DNA of 64,000 nt from Glycomyces fuscus. Lineage in GTDB: Bacteria; Actinomycetota; Actinomycetes; Streptosporangiales; Streptosporangiaceae. A model generated the notes under the pieces. The model ran no database searches. It was not told the origin of the DNA and was given only the letters and a program-made list of their open reading frames with translations. The first letter of the stretch is position 1. Each line of letters begins with the position of its first letter. The translations under genes were made by a program, and so were the position numbers. The stretch covers positions 62,001-126,000 of the forward strand of contig NYMS01000006.1 of NCBI GenBank assembly GCA_002529455.1, read 5' to 3'. Below, piece after piece: positions 47,295-56,280 of the stretch.

Positions 47295-50200
47295 GTGGCC
47301 AACGACCCCCGGCCCGAACCCCGCGCGCTGCCCCAGCTGCCCGCGCAGATCGACCTGCCCGCCACGGAGCGCGAGATCCTCGGCCGCTGGTCGAAGGAGG
47401 ATGTCTTCCGGCGCTCGCTCGACCAGACCCGCGGCGGCCCCAACTGGGTCTTCTACGAGGGCCCGCCCACCGCCAACGGCCAGCCCGGCGTGCACCACGT
47501 CGAGGCCCGCGCGTTCAAGGACGTCTTCCCGCGCTTTCGCACCATGCGCGGCTACCACGTGGACCGCAAGGCGGGCTGGGACTGCCACGGCCTGCCCGTC
47601 GAGGTCGCCGTGGAGAAGGAACTGGGCCTGTCCGGCAAGAAGGACATCGAGTCCTTCGGCATCGCCGAGTTCAACGACCGCTGCCGCGAGTCCGTCCTGC
47701 GCAACGTGGACGCCTTCACCGCCATGACCGAGCGCATGGGCTACTGGGTGAACATGGACGACGCCTACCGCACCATGGACCCGCAGTACGTGGAGTCGGT
47801 CTGGTGGGCGCTCAAGCAGATCTGGGACAAGGGCCTGCTGGTCCGCGACTACCGGATCAGCCCCTACTGCCCGCGCTGCGGCACCACGCTGTCCGACCAC
47901 GAGCTCGCCCAGGGGTACGAGACCGTCACCGACCCGTCGGTGTACGTGCGCTTCCCGGTGACCTCCGGCCCGCTGGCCGCCGCCGAGCACCCCACCTCGC
48001 TGCTGGTGTGGACGACCACCCCGTGGACGCTGGTGTCCAACACCGCCGTGGCCGTGCACCCGGACGTGGAGTACGTGGTGGCCACCGACGGCCAGGAGCG
48101 CCTGGTCGTGGCGCGCCCGCTGTTCGAGAAGGTCCTCGGCGAGGGCTGGGAGCTCACCGGCGAGAGCTTCGAGGGCGACGAGATGGAGCGCTGGACCTAC
48201 GAGCGCCCCTTCGACCTGGTGCCCTTCGACGAGCCCGCCCACTACGTCGTGCTCGCCGACTACGTCACGGTCGAGGACGGCACCGGCCTGGTCCACCAGT
48301 CGCCCGCCTTCGGCGCCGACGACATGGTGGTGTGCCGCGCCTACGGCCTGCCCGTGGTCAACCCGGTCCGCCCCGACGGCACCTTCGAGGCCGACCTGCC
48401 GCTGGTGGGCGGGGCGTTCTTCAAGGAGGCCGACAAGACGCTGGTGCGCGACCTGCGCGACCGCGGCCTGCTCTTCCGCCACGTCGGCTACGAGCACTCC
48501 TACCCGCACTGCTGGCGCTGCCACACGGCGCTGCTGTACTACGCGGTGCCGTCCTGGTACATCCGCACCACCGCGGTCAAGGACGAGCTCATCGCGCAGA
48601 ACCAGGCCACCCACTGGGTGCCCGAGAACGTCAAGGAGGGCCGCTTCGGCGAGTGGCTGCGCGGCAACGTCGACTGGGCGCTGTCACGCAACCGCTACTG
48701 GGGCACCCCGCTGCCGATCTGGGAGTTCCCCGACGGCCGCCAGATCTGCGTGGGCTCCCTGGAGGAGCTGGGCCGCCTCAGCGGGCGGGACCTGTCCTCC
48801 CTGGACCCGCACCGCCCCTACGTCGACGACATCGTCATCCCCGACCCGGACGCCGACCCCTCCCTGCCCGAGGAGCAGCGGGTGGCCCGCCGCGTCCCCG
48901 AGGTCATCGACGCCTGGTTCGACTCCGGCTCCATGCCCTTCGCCCAGTGGGGCGCCCCGCACCAGAACGAGGAGACCTTCCGGGAGAACTTCCCGGCGCA
49001 GTACATCTCCGAGGCCATCGACCAGACCCGCGGCTGGTTCTACTCGCTGCTGGCGGTGAGCACCCTGGTGTTCGGCCGCAACTCGTTCGAGAACGTGGTC
49101 GTGCTCGGCCACATCCTCGCCGAGGACGGCCGCAAGATGAGCAAGCACCTGGGCAACGTCATGGAGCCCATCCCGGTGATGGACCGGCACGGCGCCGACG
49201 CCCTGCGCTGGTTCATGCTGGCCAGCGGCTCGCCGTGGACCGCCCGCCGGGTGGGCCACGCCGCCCTGGAGGAGATCGTCCGCAAGGTGCTGCTGACCTA
49301 CTACAGCACCGTGTCGTTCTTCACCCTGTACGCCAACGCCGGTGAGGGCTGGAACCACGCGCTGCTGGACTCGGCGCCCGCGCCGCAGGACCGTCCGCTG
49401 CTGGACCGGTGGCTGCTCTCGGAGCTGAACGAGGTCGTCCGGGACGTCACCGAGGCGATGGACACCTTCGACACGACGACCGCCGGGCGCCGCCTGACGG
49501 CGTTCGTGGACGACGTGTCCAACTGGTACGTGCGCCGCTCCCGCCGCCGGTTCTGGGGCGGGGCCGCCACCCCCGAGGGCGCCGCGGCGTTCGCGACGCT
49601 CTTCGAGGCCCTGGAGACCGTCACCCTGCTGATGGCGCCGATCGTGCCGTTCCTGACCGACCACGTGTGGTCGGCGCTGCGCCGCCCGGACGCCCCGGAC
49701 TCGGTGCACCTGGCCTCCTGGCCCGAGGTGCGCGAGGACCTGATCGACCCCGAGCTGTCCCGGAACATGGCGCTGACCCGCCGCCTGGTGGAGCTGGGCC
49801 GCTCGGCCCGGGTGGACTCGGCCGTGCGCACGCGCCAGCCGCTGGCCCGCGCCCTGGTGGGCGCGCCGGGCTTCGCGGACCTGCCGGAGCAGCTGCGCGG
49901 CCAGATCGCGGACGAGCTGAACGTGGCCTCGCTGGACTCGCTGTCCTCGGTGAGCGGTGACCTGGTGGACTTCAGCGTGAAGCCGAACTTCCGCGCGCTG
50001 GGCAAGCGGTTCGCCAAGCGCACCCCGCTGGTGGCCAAGGCCGTCCAGGCCGCCGACCCCGCCGAGCTGGTGCGGCAGGTGCGCGACACCGGCTGGGCCC
50101 GGGTGCGCGTCGAGGACGAGCCGGTGGAGGTCAGCGCCGACGAGCTGCTGGTGACCGAGCAGCCCCGCGAGGGCTGGGCGGTGGCCTCGGAGTCGGGTGA

Positions 50201-50495
50201 GACCGTCGCCCTGGACCTGGAGCTCACGGCGGAGCTGCGCCGCGCCGGTCTGGCCCGCGAGATGGTCCGGATGCTCCAGGAGGCCCGCAAGAGGAGCGGG
50301 CTGGAGGTGTCGGACCGCATCGAGGTGTGGTGGACGGCCACGGACGAGGCCACCGAGCTGGCGCTCGGCGAGCACGGTCAGGCGATCGCCTCCGAGGTGC
50401 TGGCCGACGTGTTCGTCGCCGGTGAGCCGGGCCGGGACCTGCACACCGCCTCCTCCGAGGAGTTCGGTGTGACCTTCGGGTTCCGCAAGGCCTGA
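47295..50495 (+). CDS. ileS: Isoleucyl-tRNA synthetase, eukaryote-like type with GVHH signature
   Basis: Charges tRNA-Ile. The 1066-aa protein begins with the class I catalytic domain (FYEGPPTANGQPGVHHVEAR): the signature normally written HIGH reads GVHH (residues 65-68). The KMSKS counterpart is KMSKH (614-618). The CP1 editing domain contains TTTPWTLVSNTAVAVHP and GTGLVHQSPAFGADD. The C-terminus has no zinc-binding cysteines, so this is the longer IleRS2 class rather than the E. coli type. IleRS2 enzymes resist mupirocin and the GXHH form has been linked to hyper-resistance. The GTG follows GGAAAGG; an ATG at 47279 is out of frame. Regulated by the T-box leader. Confidence 0.96.
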   Translation: MANDPRPEPRALPQLPAQIDLPATEREILGRWSKEDVFRRSLDQTRGGPNWVFYEGPPTANGQPGVHHVEARAFKDVFPRFRTMRGYHVDRKAGWDCHGLPVEVAVEKELGLSGKKDIESFGIAEFNDRCRESVLRNVDAFTAMTERMGYWVNMDDAYRTMDPQYVESVWWALKQIWDKGLLVRDYRISPYCPRCGTTLSDHELAQGYETVTDPSVYVRFPVTSGPLAAAEHPTSLLVWTTTPWTLVSNTAVAVHPDVEYVVATDGQERLVVARPLFEKVLGEGWELTGESFEGDEMERWTYERPFDLVPFDEPAHYVVLADYVTVEDGTGLVHQSPAFGADDMVVCRAYGLPVVNPVRPDGTFEADLPLVGGAFFKEADKTLVRDLRDRGLLFRHVGYEHSYPHCWRCHTALLYYAVPSWYIRTTAVKDELIAQNQATHWVPENVKEGRFGEWLRGNVDWALSRNRYWGTPLPIWEFPDGRQICVGSLEELGRLSGRDLSSLDPHRPYVDDIVIPDPDADPSLPEEQRVARRVPEVIDAWFDSGSMPFAQWGAPHQNEETFRENFPAQYISEAIDQTRGWFYSLLAVSTLVFGRNSFENVVVLGHILAEDGRKMSKHLGNVMEPIPVMDRHGADALRWFMLASGSPWTARRVGHAALEEIVRKVLLTYYSTVSFFTLYANAGEGWNHALLDSAPAPQDRPLLDRWLLSELNEVVRDVTEAMDTFDTTTAGRRLTAFVDDVSNWYVRRSRRRFWGGAATPEGAAAFATLFEALETVTLLMAPIVPFLTDHVWSALRRPDAPDSVHLASWPEVREDLIDPELSRNMALTRRLVELGRSARVDSAVRTRQPLARALVGAPGFADLPEQLRGQIADELNVASLDSLSSVSGDLVDFSVKPNFRALGKRFAKRTPLVAKAVQAADPAELVRQVRDTGWARVRVEDEPVEVSADELLVTEQPREGWAVASESGETVALDLELTAELRRAGLAREMVRMLQEARKRSGLEVSDRIEVWWTATDEATELALGEHGQAIASEVLADVFVAGEPGRDLHTASSEEFGVTFGFRKA

Positions 50496-50514
50496 CCGGA
50501 GGACGCCACAGGAG

Positions 50515-50553
50515 CGGCCCGGTCCGCCCGCCGCCGGCGGGTGGGCCGGGCCG
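50515..50553 (+). terminator. Terminator after ileS
   Basis: 18-bp arms with two mismatches (50515-50532 and 50536-50553) followed by TTT, 20 bp past the ileS stop and before the convergent acidic-protein gene. Confidence 0.7.
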
Positions 50554-50599
50554 TTTCCGCGTCGGGGGCCGTTCGGGTGGGCGGCGCCCTCGCCGCGGT

Positions 50600-52276
50600 T
50601 CAGCGCTCGGTGTCGGAGGAGTCGTCAGGGGTGCTGCCGGGCGCGTGGTCGGAGTCGTCCTCGGCCCCGTCGCCGTCCGGGCCGTCCCCGGACCCGGCGG
50701 CGGTCGGAGGCTCCCCGGGCCGCGCGCCGTCCCCGTCCTCGTCCCCGCTGCGGGGGATGCGGTAGGAGAAGGCGCCGCCGGCGCCCCGCCCGTCGTCGGA
50801 GTCGTCCTCGGCGGGCCGGTCGTCGGCGTCTCCGGCCGTCCCGTCGGCCCCGACGCCGTCCGCGTCGCGGTCGGTCGCGTCGCCGGTCGCGTCGTCGTCG
50901 CGTCCGCCGCCGACAGCCTGTCCACCCTCCGGGCCGGAGTCGTCGGAGGCCACCGGGAGGACGGCCGTCTCCGGACCCTCGTCCCGGTCCGTCCCGGTCC
51001 CCTCCGGGTCCCGTTCCGAGAGGTCCTGCTCCGGGGCGTCCTCGTGGTCTGCGGCGGGTGCGGGCGCCTCGTCGGGCTCGTGCTCCGTGTCCGCTCCGGC
51101 GGCGGCCGTGTCCCCGGCGCCGCGTTCCTCGGGGGTGTCCGCGAAGGGGGCGCCGTCGGGGTCCTCCTGGGCCGCGTCCTCCACGGGCCGGGAGCCGCCC
51201 TCGCGCGAGGGGCCGTCCCCGGCGGAAGAGCGGTCGGGAGCGTCGCGGACGAAGGCCCCGGTGTCCTCCCCGCCCGTGAAGACGTCCTCCTCGACGGTCT
51301 CCTCGGCGAGGGACCGTCCGGGGGCGCCGTGGACGGAGGAGGCCGCGTCCCGGGCCCCGGGCTCGTCCTCCCCGTCCTCCGGGGAGTGTTCCTCAGCGGG
51401 GTCCGCGGGGCGGGGGATGCTGTAGACGAAGGGCTCCTCGGAGGCGAACACGGAGCCGCCCCGCTCCTGCTCCCGCTCCTCGCCGCCGTCCTCCTGCGGG
51501 GTGTCGGCGAAGGGGGCTTCGTCGGGCTCCTCCTCGACCGCGTCCTCCCCCGACGGGGAGCGCTCCTGCGCGCAGGAGCCGTCACCGGCCGGGGAACGGC
51601 CGGGAATGTCATAGGTGAAGGCGCTCGCGGAGGCGGACGCGGTGTGCTCGCCGGTCTCGTCCCCGGTGCCGGGTCCGTCCTCGGCGGCGGTGCCGCTCTC
51701 CCCGCCCCGCCCGTCGTCCCACCCGGCGGTCTCGTCCGCGCTCTCCCAGGGCGCCGGGGCGCGGAGCGGCTGCTCCTCCTCGGAGGGCGCCGTCCAGGAG
51801 GGGGCCGGTTCCGCGGAGGGGACGGCGCCGTGCGCCGCCGTGTCCGGTTCCGGCCAGTCGTGGGCCGTGGGGGTCTCCCAGCGGGGGACGTCGTACTCGG
51901 GTTCTCCGTGACCGGCGTCCTCCGCGGACGGAGTCGGCCAGGCGGGCCGCTCCGGGGCACGGGGCTCCCGCACCGGCTCGGAGGCCGGTGCGGGTACGCG
52001 CCCAAGGTGCTCCGACTCCACGTGCGCGGTGGGTACCGCCGCTGCCGCTGTGGCGGCCATGACGGGGACGGACGACTTCCCCAACCCGTCCGTCCGATCC
52101 GGTCTGCCCCCGCCGCCGGACCTTCCCTGGAGGAGCGCCCCCAGTAGGAGGAGGACGCTGACGCCCGCCAGTCCCAGTGCTGTGTACACCAGGGCGGTCT
52201 CGGCGAACACCAGGGCGGCCACGATGACGGCGATGGCCGTCAGCACCGCCACGGTTGCGAGGATGCTAAGGATCAC
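50600..52276 (-). CDS. Membrane protein with long acidic repeat-bearing tail
   Basis: A 558-aa protein. Two closely spaced N-terminal membrane helices (about residues 4-24 and 30-49) are followed by some 500 residues that are acidic and apparently disordered. Short motifs recur: F-x-Y-x-I-P (FTYDIPGR, FVYSIPRP, FSYRIPRS), a related FVRDAPDR, and APFADTP twice within similar blocks (DEAPFADTPQEDGG and DGAPFADTPEERGA). I know of no named family. GTG start with a weak ribosome site. It lies 67 bp downstream of divIVA on the same strand, so it may be co-transcribed and act at the cell pole; this is inference. Such acidic tails with short linear motifs often tether partner proteins. Confidence 0.72.
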   Translation of the reverse strand: MILSILATVAVLTAIAVIVAALVFAETALVYTALGLAGVSVLLLLGALLQGRSGGGGRPDRTDGLGKSSVPVMAATAAAAVPTAHVESEHLGRVPAPASEPVREPRAPERPAWPTPSAEDAGHGEPEYDVPRWETPTAHDWPEPDTAAHGAVPSAEPAPSWTAPSEEEQPLRAPAPWESADETAGWDDGRGGESGTAAEDGPGTGDETGEHTASASASAFTYDIPGRSPAGDGSCAQERSPSGEDAVEEEPDEAPFADTPQEDGGEEREQERGGSVFASEEPFVYSIPRPADPAEEHSPEDGEDEPGARDAASSVHGAPGRSLAEETVEEDVFTGGEDTGAFVRDAPDRSSAGDGPSREGGSRPVEDAAQEDPDGAPFADTPEERGAGDTAAAGADTEHEPDEAPAPAADHEDAPEQDLSERDPEGTGTDRDEGPETAVLPVASDDSGPEGGQAVGGGRDDDATGDATDRDADGVGADGTAGDADDRPAEDDSDDGRGAGGAFSYRIPRSGDEDGDGARPGEPPTAAGSGDGPDGDGAEDDSDHAPGSTPDDSSDTER

Positions 52277-52343
52277 GGGTCGACCAGGGCCTTTACACGT
52301 GTTGTGCCGGAGTCTTCAGTTGTTCGAGCAGACGCCGCGACAG

Positions 52344-53222
52344 TCAGCGGCGCTCGTGCGGCTCGCCCGGGTGGAACCCACCGTGCTGGGCCGGCTCGGG
52401 CTGCCCGAACGGGTTGCCTGCGGGGCCGTGCTGGAGCGCGGGAGTCCCGCCGGTCTGCGGAGCCATGGTCTGGAAGCCGCCCGTGGTGTTCGGGTTGTTC
52501 AGCTCCTGGGCCTTCTCCTCCTCGCTCTTGAGCTCGCGCAGCTGGCGCTCGAAGTAGTCCTTGAGGCGGCTGCGGTACTCACGCTCGAAGTCCTTGAGCA
52601 CGTTGACCTTGTGCTCGAGCTCCTCGCGCTGCTGGACGAGGCTGCCCATGACCTGGCGGTGGCGCTCCTGCGCGTCGCGGTCGAGGTTCTCGGAGCGGGC
52701 GCGGGCCTCACCGATGATCTGGTCGGCCTGGCGGCGGGCCTTGCCGAGGATGTCCTCGGACTCGTGGCGGGCGCGGCCGAGGGTCTCGTCGGCCTCACGG
52801 CGGGCGTCGGAGATCGCCTGGTCGGCGGTCTGCTGCGCGAGGGCCAGGACGCGGGCGGCCGTGTCCATGTTCTCCTCGCCGCCCATGCCCATGTTGGGGC
52901 CGGTCATCTGCATCTGCTGCTGCTGGACCGGGGGCTGGGGCTCGACGGCCTGCGGCGGCTGGACGGGCTCGGGGCGCATCTGCTCGTGCTGGGGCTCGGG
53001 CGCCTGGTCCTGCTGCTGGAAGTCCTGCATACCGGCGTTGGGCACCTTGCCACGCAGGCACTCGGCCAGCTTGCCGCGCAGTTCCTCGTTCTCCTGGATC
53101 AGGCGGTCGAGCTCGGACTCGACCTCGTCGAGGAAGGCGTCGACCTCTTCTTCGTCATATCCCGGTCGGAGCCGGGTGGTACTGAACTGCTTGTTCCGCA
53201 CATCGGCGGGTGTCAGCGGCAT
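52344..53222 (-). CDS. divIVA: DivIVA/Wag31 polar growth protein
   Basis: A coiled-coil scaffold that binds curved membrane and directs apical growth in actinobacteria. The 292-aa product has the N-terminal lipid-binding DivIVA domain (TPADVRNKQFSTTRLRPGYD, then VDAFLDEVESELDRLIQENE, residues 1-60), a Gln/Pro-rich insert (about 70-115) and a long coiled coil (about 118-245; ARVLALAQQTADQAISDARR, ERHRQVMGSLVQQREELEHK), ending in a Pro/Gly-rich tail. ATG with AAGGAG ribosome site. A promoter-like TTGCCG/TAGCGT pair lies upstream, so it can be transcribed apart from yggT. Probably essential and a target of serine/threonine kinases, as in mycobacteria and Streptomyces. Confidence 0.95.
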   Translation of the reverse strand: MPLTPADVRNKQFSTTRLRPGYDEEEVDAFLDEVESELDRLIQENEELRGKLAECLRGKVPNAGMQDFQQQDQAPEPQHEQMRPEPVQPPQAVEPQPPVQQQQMQMTGPNMGMGGEENMDTAARVLALAQQTADQAISDARREADETLGRARHESEDILGKARRQADQIIGEARARSENLDRDAQERHRQVMGSLVQQREELEHKVNVLKDFEREYRSRLKDYFERQLRELKSEEEKAQELNNPNTTGGFQTMAPQTGGTPALQHGPAGNPFGQPEPAQHGGFHPGEPHERR

Positions 53223-53260
53223 GTTCGTCTCCTTGGCGCGCTTGGAGTCTGTCCGTAGGG

Positions 53261-53288
53261 ACGCTACATGATCGTGACCTTACGGCAA
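53261..53288 (-). promoter_or_regulatory. Putative divIVA promoter
   Basis: On the minus strand TTGCCG (53283-53288) and TAGCGT (53261-53266) separated by 16 bp, 38 bp before the divIVA start codon. Confidence 0.4.
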
Positions 53289-53353
53289 TCCAGATCATGA
53301 CCAAGACCACATAGCGGAATCCGGGGCGGTTCCCTCCGCCTACGTCTGCCTCC

Positions 53354-53644
53354 CTATACAGCGAAAGGGCTGAGCAGTGCGATCAAGATGTAGACGCCGA
53401 AGAAGAGCACCAGGACGCTCAGGTCGAGCGCGATGCTCCCCAGACGTACGGGCTTGATGAACCGACGCAGGAACCTCAGTGGCGGGTCGGTGATCGTGTA
53501 CACGATCTCGGCGATCACGAGCACGAACCCCGTGGGGCGCCACGATCTGGAGAAGGACTGCACCATCTCCAGGACCACCCTCGCCAACAGCACGAAGACA
53601 AACAGCTGCAGGATGATGATCAGCACGGACAGGACGGTACTCAC
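53354..53644 (-). CDS. YggT-family membrane protein
   Basis: A 96-aa membrane protein of the YggT family with two helices (STVLSVLIIILQLFVFVLLA and SVLVLFFGVYILIALLSPF) flanking a conserved amphipathic loop VYTITDPPLRFLRRFIKPV. It is found beside sepF and divIVA in actinobacteria and cyanobacteria, where it is linked to septum or nucleoid organisation and osmotic stress, but its biochemical role is unknown. The GTG at 53644 follows GAGGAACG at good spacing; frame open to 53662. 39 bp downstream of sepF. Confidence 0.9.
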   Translation of the reverse strand: MSTVLSVLIIILQLFVFVLLARVVLEMVQSFSRSWRPTGFVLVIAEIVYTITDPPLRFLRRFIKPVRLGSIALDLSVLVLFFGVYILIALLSPFAV

Positions 53645-53683
53645 GGTCGTTCCTCGACCCAATCTCTGGACAAATGTGATGTT

Positions 53684-54202
53684 CTAGCTCTGATTGAAGA
53701 ACCCTCGCTCGGCGATCCGCGCCTTGTCCTCGGCAGTCACCTCGACGTTGGCCGGGGACAGCAGGAACACCTTGTTGGTGACGCGTTCGATACTGCCATG
53801 CAGACCGAAGATCAGACCAGCCGCGAAGTCGACGAGACGCTTGGCGTCGCTGTCGACCATCTCGGTCAGGTTCATGATCACCGGCGTACCCTCTCGGAAG
53901 TGCTCTCCGATGGTACGCGCCTCGTTGTAGGTACGCGGGTGGAGCGTGGTGATCCGCGCGAGGTCGGCGGTGGAGGCGGTCGCGGTCGTGCCACCGCGAC
54001 CTGAGCCCAGGTAACCGCCGGTGTCCATCACGTCGCCTCGCGCTTCCTCGCCGGGAGGGGTGTCAGCGTCGCGTTCACGCTGTTCTTCCACCCCCTCGTC
54101 GAAATCGTCGAACTCATCATATTCGTCCGCATAGCGGTGATCGTAACGGTCGTCCTCCACGAGGCCGAGGTAGACCGCCATCTTGCGCATCGCGCCGGCC
54201 AT
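53684..54202 (-). CDS. sepF: Cell division protein SepF
   Basis: Membrane anchor of FtsZ and partner in ring assembly. The 172-aa product has an N-terminal amphipathic membrane-binding helix ([18 protein letters not shown]), an acidic linker ([20 protein letters not shown]) and the C-terminal SepF domain (about 80-172) with [48 protein letters not shown] and [11 protein letters not shown]. The ATG follows GGAGGA; the ORF extends further upstream without homology. Actinobacteria lack FtsA, so SepF is the main FtsZ tether. Confidence 0.94.
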   Translation of the reverse strand: MAGAMRKMAVYLGLVEDDRYDHRYADEYDEFDDFDEGVEEQRERDADTPPGEEARGDVMDTGGYLGSGRGGTTATASTADLARITTLHPRTYNEARTIGEHFREGTPVIMNLTEMVDSDAKRLVDFAAGLIFGLHGSIERVTNKVFLLSPANVEVTAEDKARIAERGFFNQS

Positions 54203-54329
54203 CTCATGTCCTCCGTCGTCCCCGCGGCCTTCACCGCAGCCGACTCCTCCGTACTGTCCCGTCCGTTCTCGGGGAGAGCGTCCATTCGGGCGAACTCCAC
54301 AGACGGGTTCCAAGGTCTATGTGGGGACA

Positions 54330-55058
54330 TTACCCCACGATCGGTCCCCGGTTGCCGAGCAACGCCGTACCGAGTCGCAGGTGTGTCGCGCCTCGCTCGA
54401 CCGCCGCCTCCAGGTCCCCGCTCATGCCCGCGGAGACCACCGTCGCCCGAGGATAGCGATCGCGGATACGGGCCGCGACCTCCTGGAGCCGGGCGAAGGC
54501 CGCGGAGGGATCGCCCTCGCGGGGGGCGACCGCCATGACACCGCCCAGGGTGAGCGCCTCCTGCTCCTCGACGCGCGCGGCGAGTTCGAGGGCGTCCTCC
54601 GGGTCGACGCCCCCGCGCGGGCCGATCACCCCGGCCCGCGAGTCCGCGTCGAGGTTGACCTGGACCAGGCAGGTCAGGTTCCGTTCGGCCGCGGCGGCGC
54701 GCTCCCCCAGCGCCCGGGCCAGCCTGGCGCGGTCCACCGAGTGCACGACGTCGGCGTAGGAGGCCACCGACCGCGCCTTGTTGGTCTGCAACTGCCCGAC
54801 GAAGTGCCAGGTCAGACCCAGGTCGGCGGTCTCGGCGGCCTTGGGCGCAGCCTCCTGGTCGCGGTTCTCGCCCACGTCGGTGACCCCGAGTGAGGCGAGA
54901 ATCCGCACATCGGAGGCCGGGTGTGTCTTGGTGACGGCGACCAGCGACACCTCGTCGGGGTCGCGGTCGGCCTTGGCGCAGGCCGCCTCGATCCTGGCCC
55001 GGGCGGCGGCGAGGTTGGCGCGGACCTGCTCGACGCGAGCCGGGTCGGCGTGTGTCAC
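54330..55058 (-). CDS. yggS: Pyridoxal phosphate homeostasis protein YggS/YlmE
   Basis: A 242-aa PLP-binding protein with the alanine-racemase N-terminal barrel. The cofactor Lys lies in LVAVTKTHPA; other conserved parts are GENRDQEAAPKA, LTWHFVGQLQTNKAR, VHSVDR, CLVQVNLDAD, GVMAVAP and the phosphate-binding STG-like end GATHLRLGTALLGNR. It buffers free PLP and influences amino acid pools. GTG start five bases after AAGGAG. Located between pgeF and sepF as in most actinobacterial dcw clusters. Confidence 0.93.
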   Translation of the reverse strand: MTHADPARVEQVRANLAAARARIEAACAKADRDPDEVSLVAVTKTHPASDVRILASLGVTDVGENRDQEAAPKAAETADLGLTWHFVGQLQTNKARSVASYADVVHSVDRARLARALGERAAAAERNLTCLVQVNLDADSRAGVIGPRGGVDPEDALELAARVEEQEALTLGGVMAVAPREGDPSAAFARLQEVAARIRDRYPRATVVSAGMSGDLEAAVERGATHLRLGTALLGNRGPIVG

Positions 55059-55308
55059 GGTGCTCCTTCTTTCCCTGGGACGGATCCCACTCGCTCTACT
55101 TCCTACACCCCCGTCCTCCGGCCCGCCTCCGACCCCGGGGCACCGGGCCCGTCGCGGCTCGCGCCCGACCCGGGGGAGGGGTCCCGCCTCCCCGGTGCCA
55201 CCGGGGCCGCGGCGGTCCGGGAGGGGTGCGGGCCCGAACACGACGGAGGGGGGACGTTCGGCGGTCCCGGCGGTCCCACACCACCATCCTGGTGGCCAGG
55301 TGTGACGT

Positions 55309-56028
55309 TCAGACGCGCCAGAGGAAGGCGGCGAACCTGCCGGTCGGCGCCTGCCCGCGGTGGGAGAACAGCTCGGGGCTCTCCAGGGTGCAGCGGCCGT
55401 CGGCCCGGATGTCGGTGACGCCCGCCCCGCGCAGCTGGGCGGTGACCGCGGCGCGCATGTCCACTCCGGCGGTGCCCCGGCTCGTGGTGCAGGCGGCCTC
55501 GGGGACCTCGCGCGCGGTCTCGTCGCGCACGTGGGGCGGGACCTCGTAGCACCCGCCGCAGATGGCGGGGCCGAGGAAGACGGTGATCCGGTCGGCGCGG
55601 GCCCCCTGGTCGGCCATCGCCGCGACCAGGTTGGCGGCCACGCCGTGCGCGGTGCCCAGGCGGCCGGAGTGCGCGGCGCCCAGGACGCCCGCCTCGGCGT
55701 CGGCTGCCAGGACCGGCAGGCAGTCGGCGGCCATCGAGGCCAGGACCAGGTCGGGGCGGGTGGTGACCACCCCGTCGCAGGTGCCCGCTCCCCCGGGCCC
55801 GGTGGCCACGAGGACGTCGGCGCTGTGCACCTGGTGCATCCACACGACCCGGTCGACGTCGAATCCCAGGTCGCGGGCGGCGATCTTGCGGTTGGCGAGC
55901 ACCGCCTCGCGTTCGTCCCCCGAGCCCAGGCCCAGGTTGAGCGAGTCGTAGGGCGGGGCGCTCACCCCTCCGTGCCTCTCGGTGACGGCGGCACGGATCC
56001 CGTGGCCCAGGTCGATGACGTTGCTCAT
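55309..56028 (-). CDS. pgeF: Peptidoglycan editing factor PgeF / YlmD (laccase-domain protein)
   Basis: A 239-aa cytoplasmic multicopper-like hydrolase, now regarded as a peptidoglycan editing factor that removes L-Ser from misbuilt UDP-MurNAc precursors; related to purine nucleoside phosphorylases. The conserved metal/catalytic residues lie in WMHQVHSADV, MAADCLPVLAAD, GAAHSGRLGTAHG and GPAICGGCYEVP; the last His/Cys set is complete. The ATG at 56028 gives the family start MSNVIDLGHGIRA; an in-frame GTG at 56076 is possible. Between ftsZ and yggS. Confidence 0.9.
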   Translation of the reverse strand: MSNVIDLGHGIRAAVTERHGGVSAPPYDSLNLGLGSGDEREAVLANRKIAARDLGFDVDRVVWMHQVHSADVLVATGPGGAGTCDGVVTTRPDLVLASMAADCLPVLAADAEAGVLGAAHSGRLGTAHGVAANLVAAMADQGARADRITVFLGPAICGGCYEVPPHVRDETAREVPEAACTTSRGTAGVDMRAAVTAQLRGAGVTDIRADGRCTLESPELFSHRGQAPTGRFAAFLWRV

Positions 56029-56251
56029 CCGGTAGCGCTTCCTCCCCGCTCCTGCCGGAGGGAAACCCCGGATCACGCCGCCCGGCGGGCGTTCGAGGCC
56101 GGCACGGACGGTACCGGCCGGGTTCCGGCCCCGGCACGGGCTCCTCCGGGAGAGGACTCCCGCGGTGGCCGTCGCGCCGTCCCCTCGGTCCAGGACACTA
56201 CCACCGCCCGGACCGCCCCCGGCGGGGGCCGTCGGCGCCCCGGACCGGCGA

Positions 56252-56277
56252 CGACCCCGGCCCGGGGGCCGGGGTCG
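56252..56277 (-). terminator. Hairpin after ftsZ
   Basis: 12-bp arms CGACCCCGGCCC (56252-56263) and GGGCCGGGGTCG (56266-56277), starting four bases after the ftsZ stop on the minus strand. It may cut transcription into pgeF and the genes beyond, which then need their own promoters. Confidence 0.65.
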
Positions 56278-56280
56278 GAG

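Noticed and set aside
47279..49345. ATG-started frame 16 bp before the ileS GTG
   Set aside because: It is in another frame and has no synthetase motifs; the true ileS frame begins with GTG at 47295. The ATG may have AGGAG upstream, but nothing supports translation.
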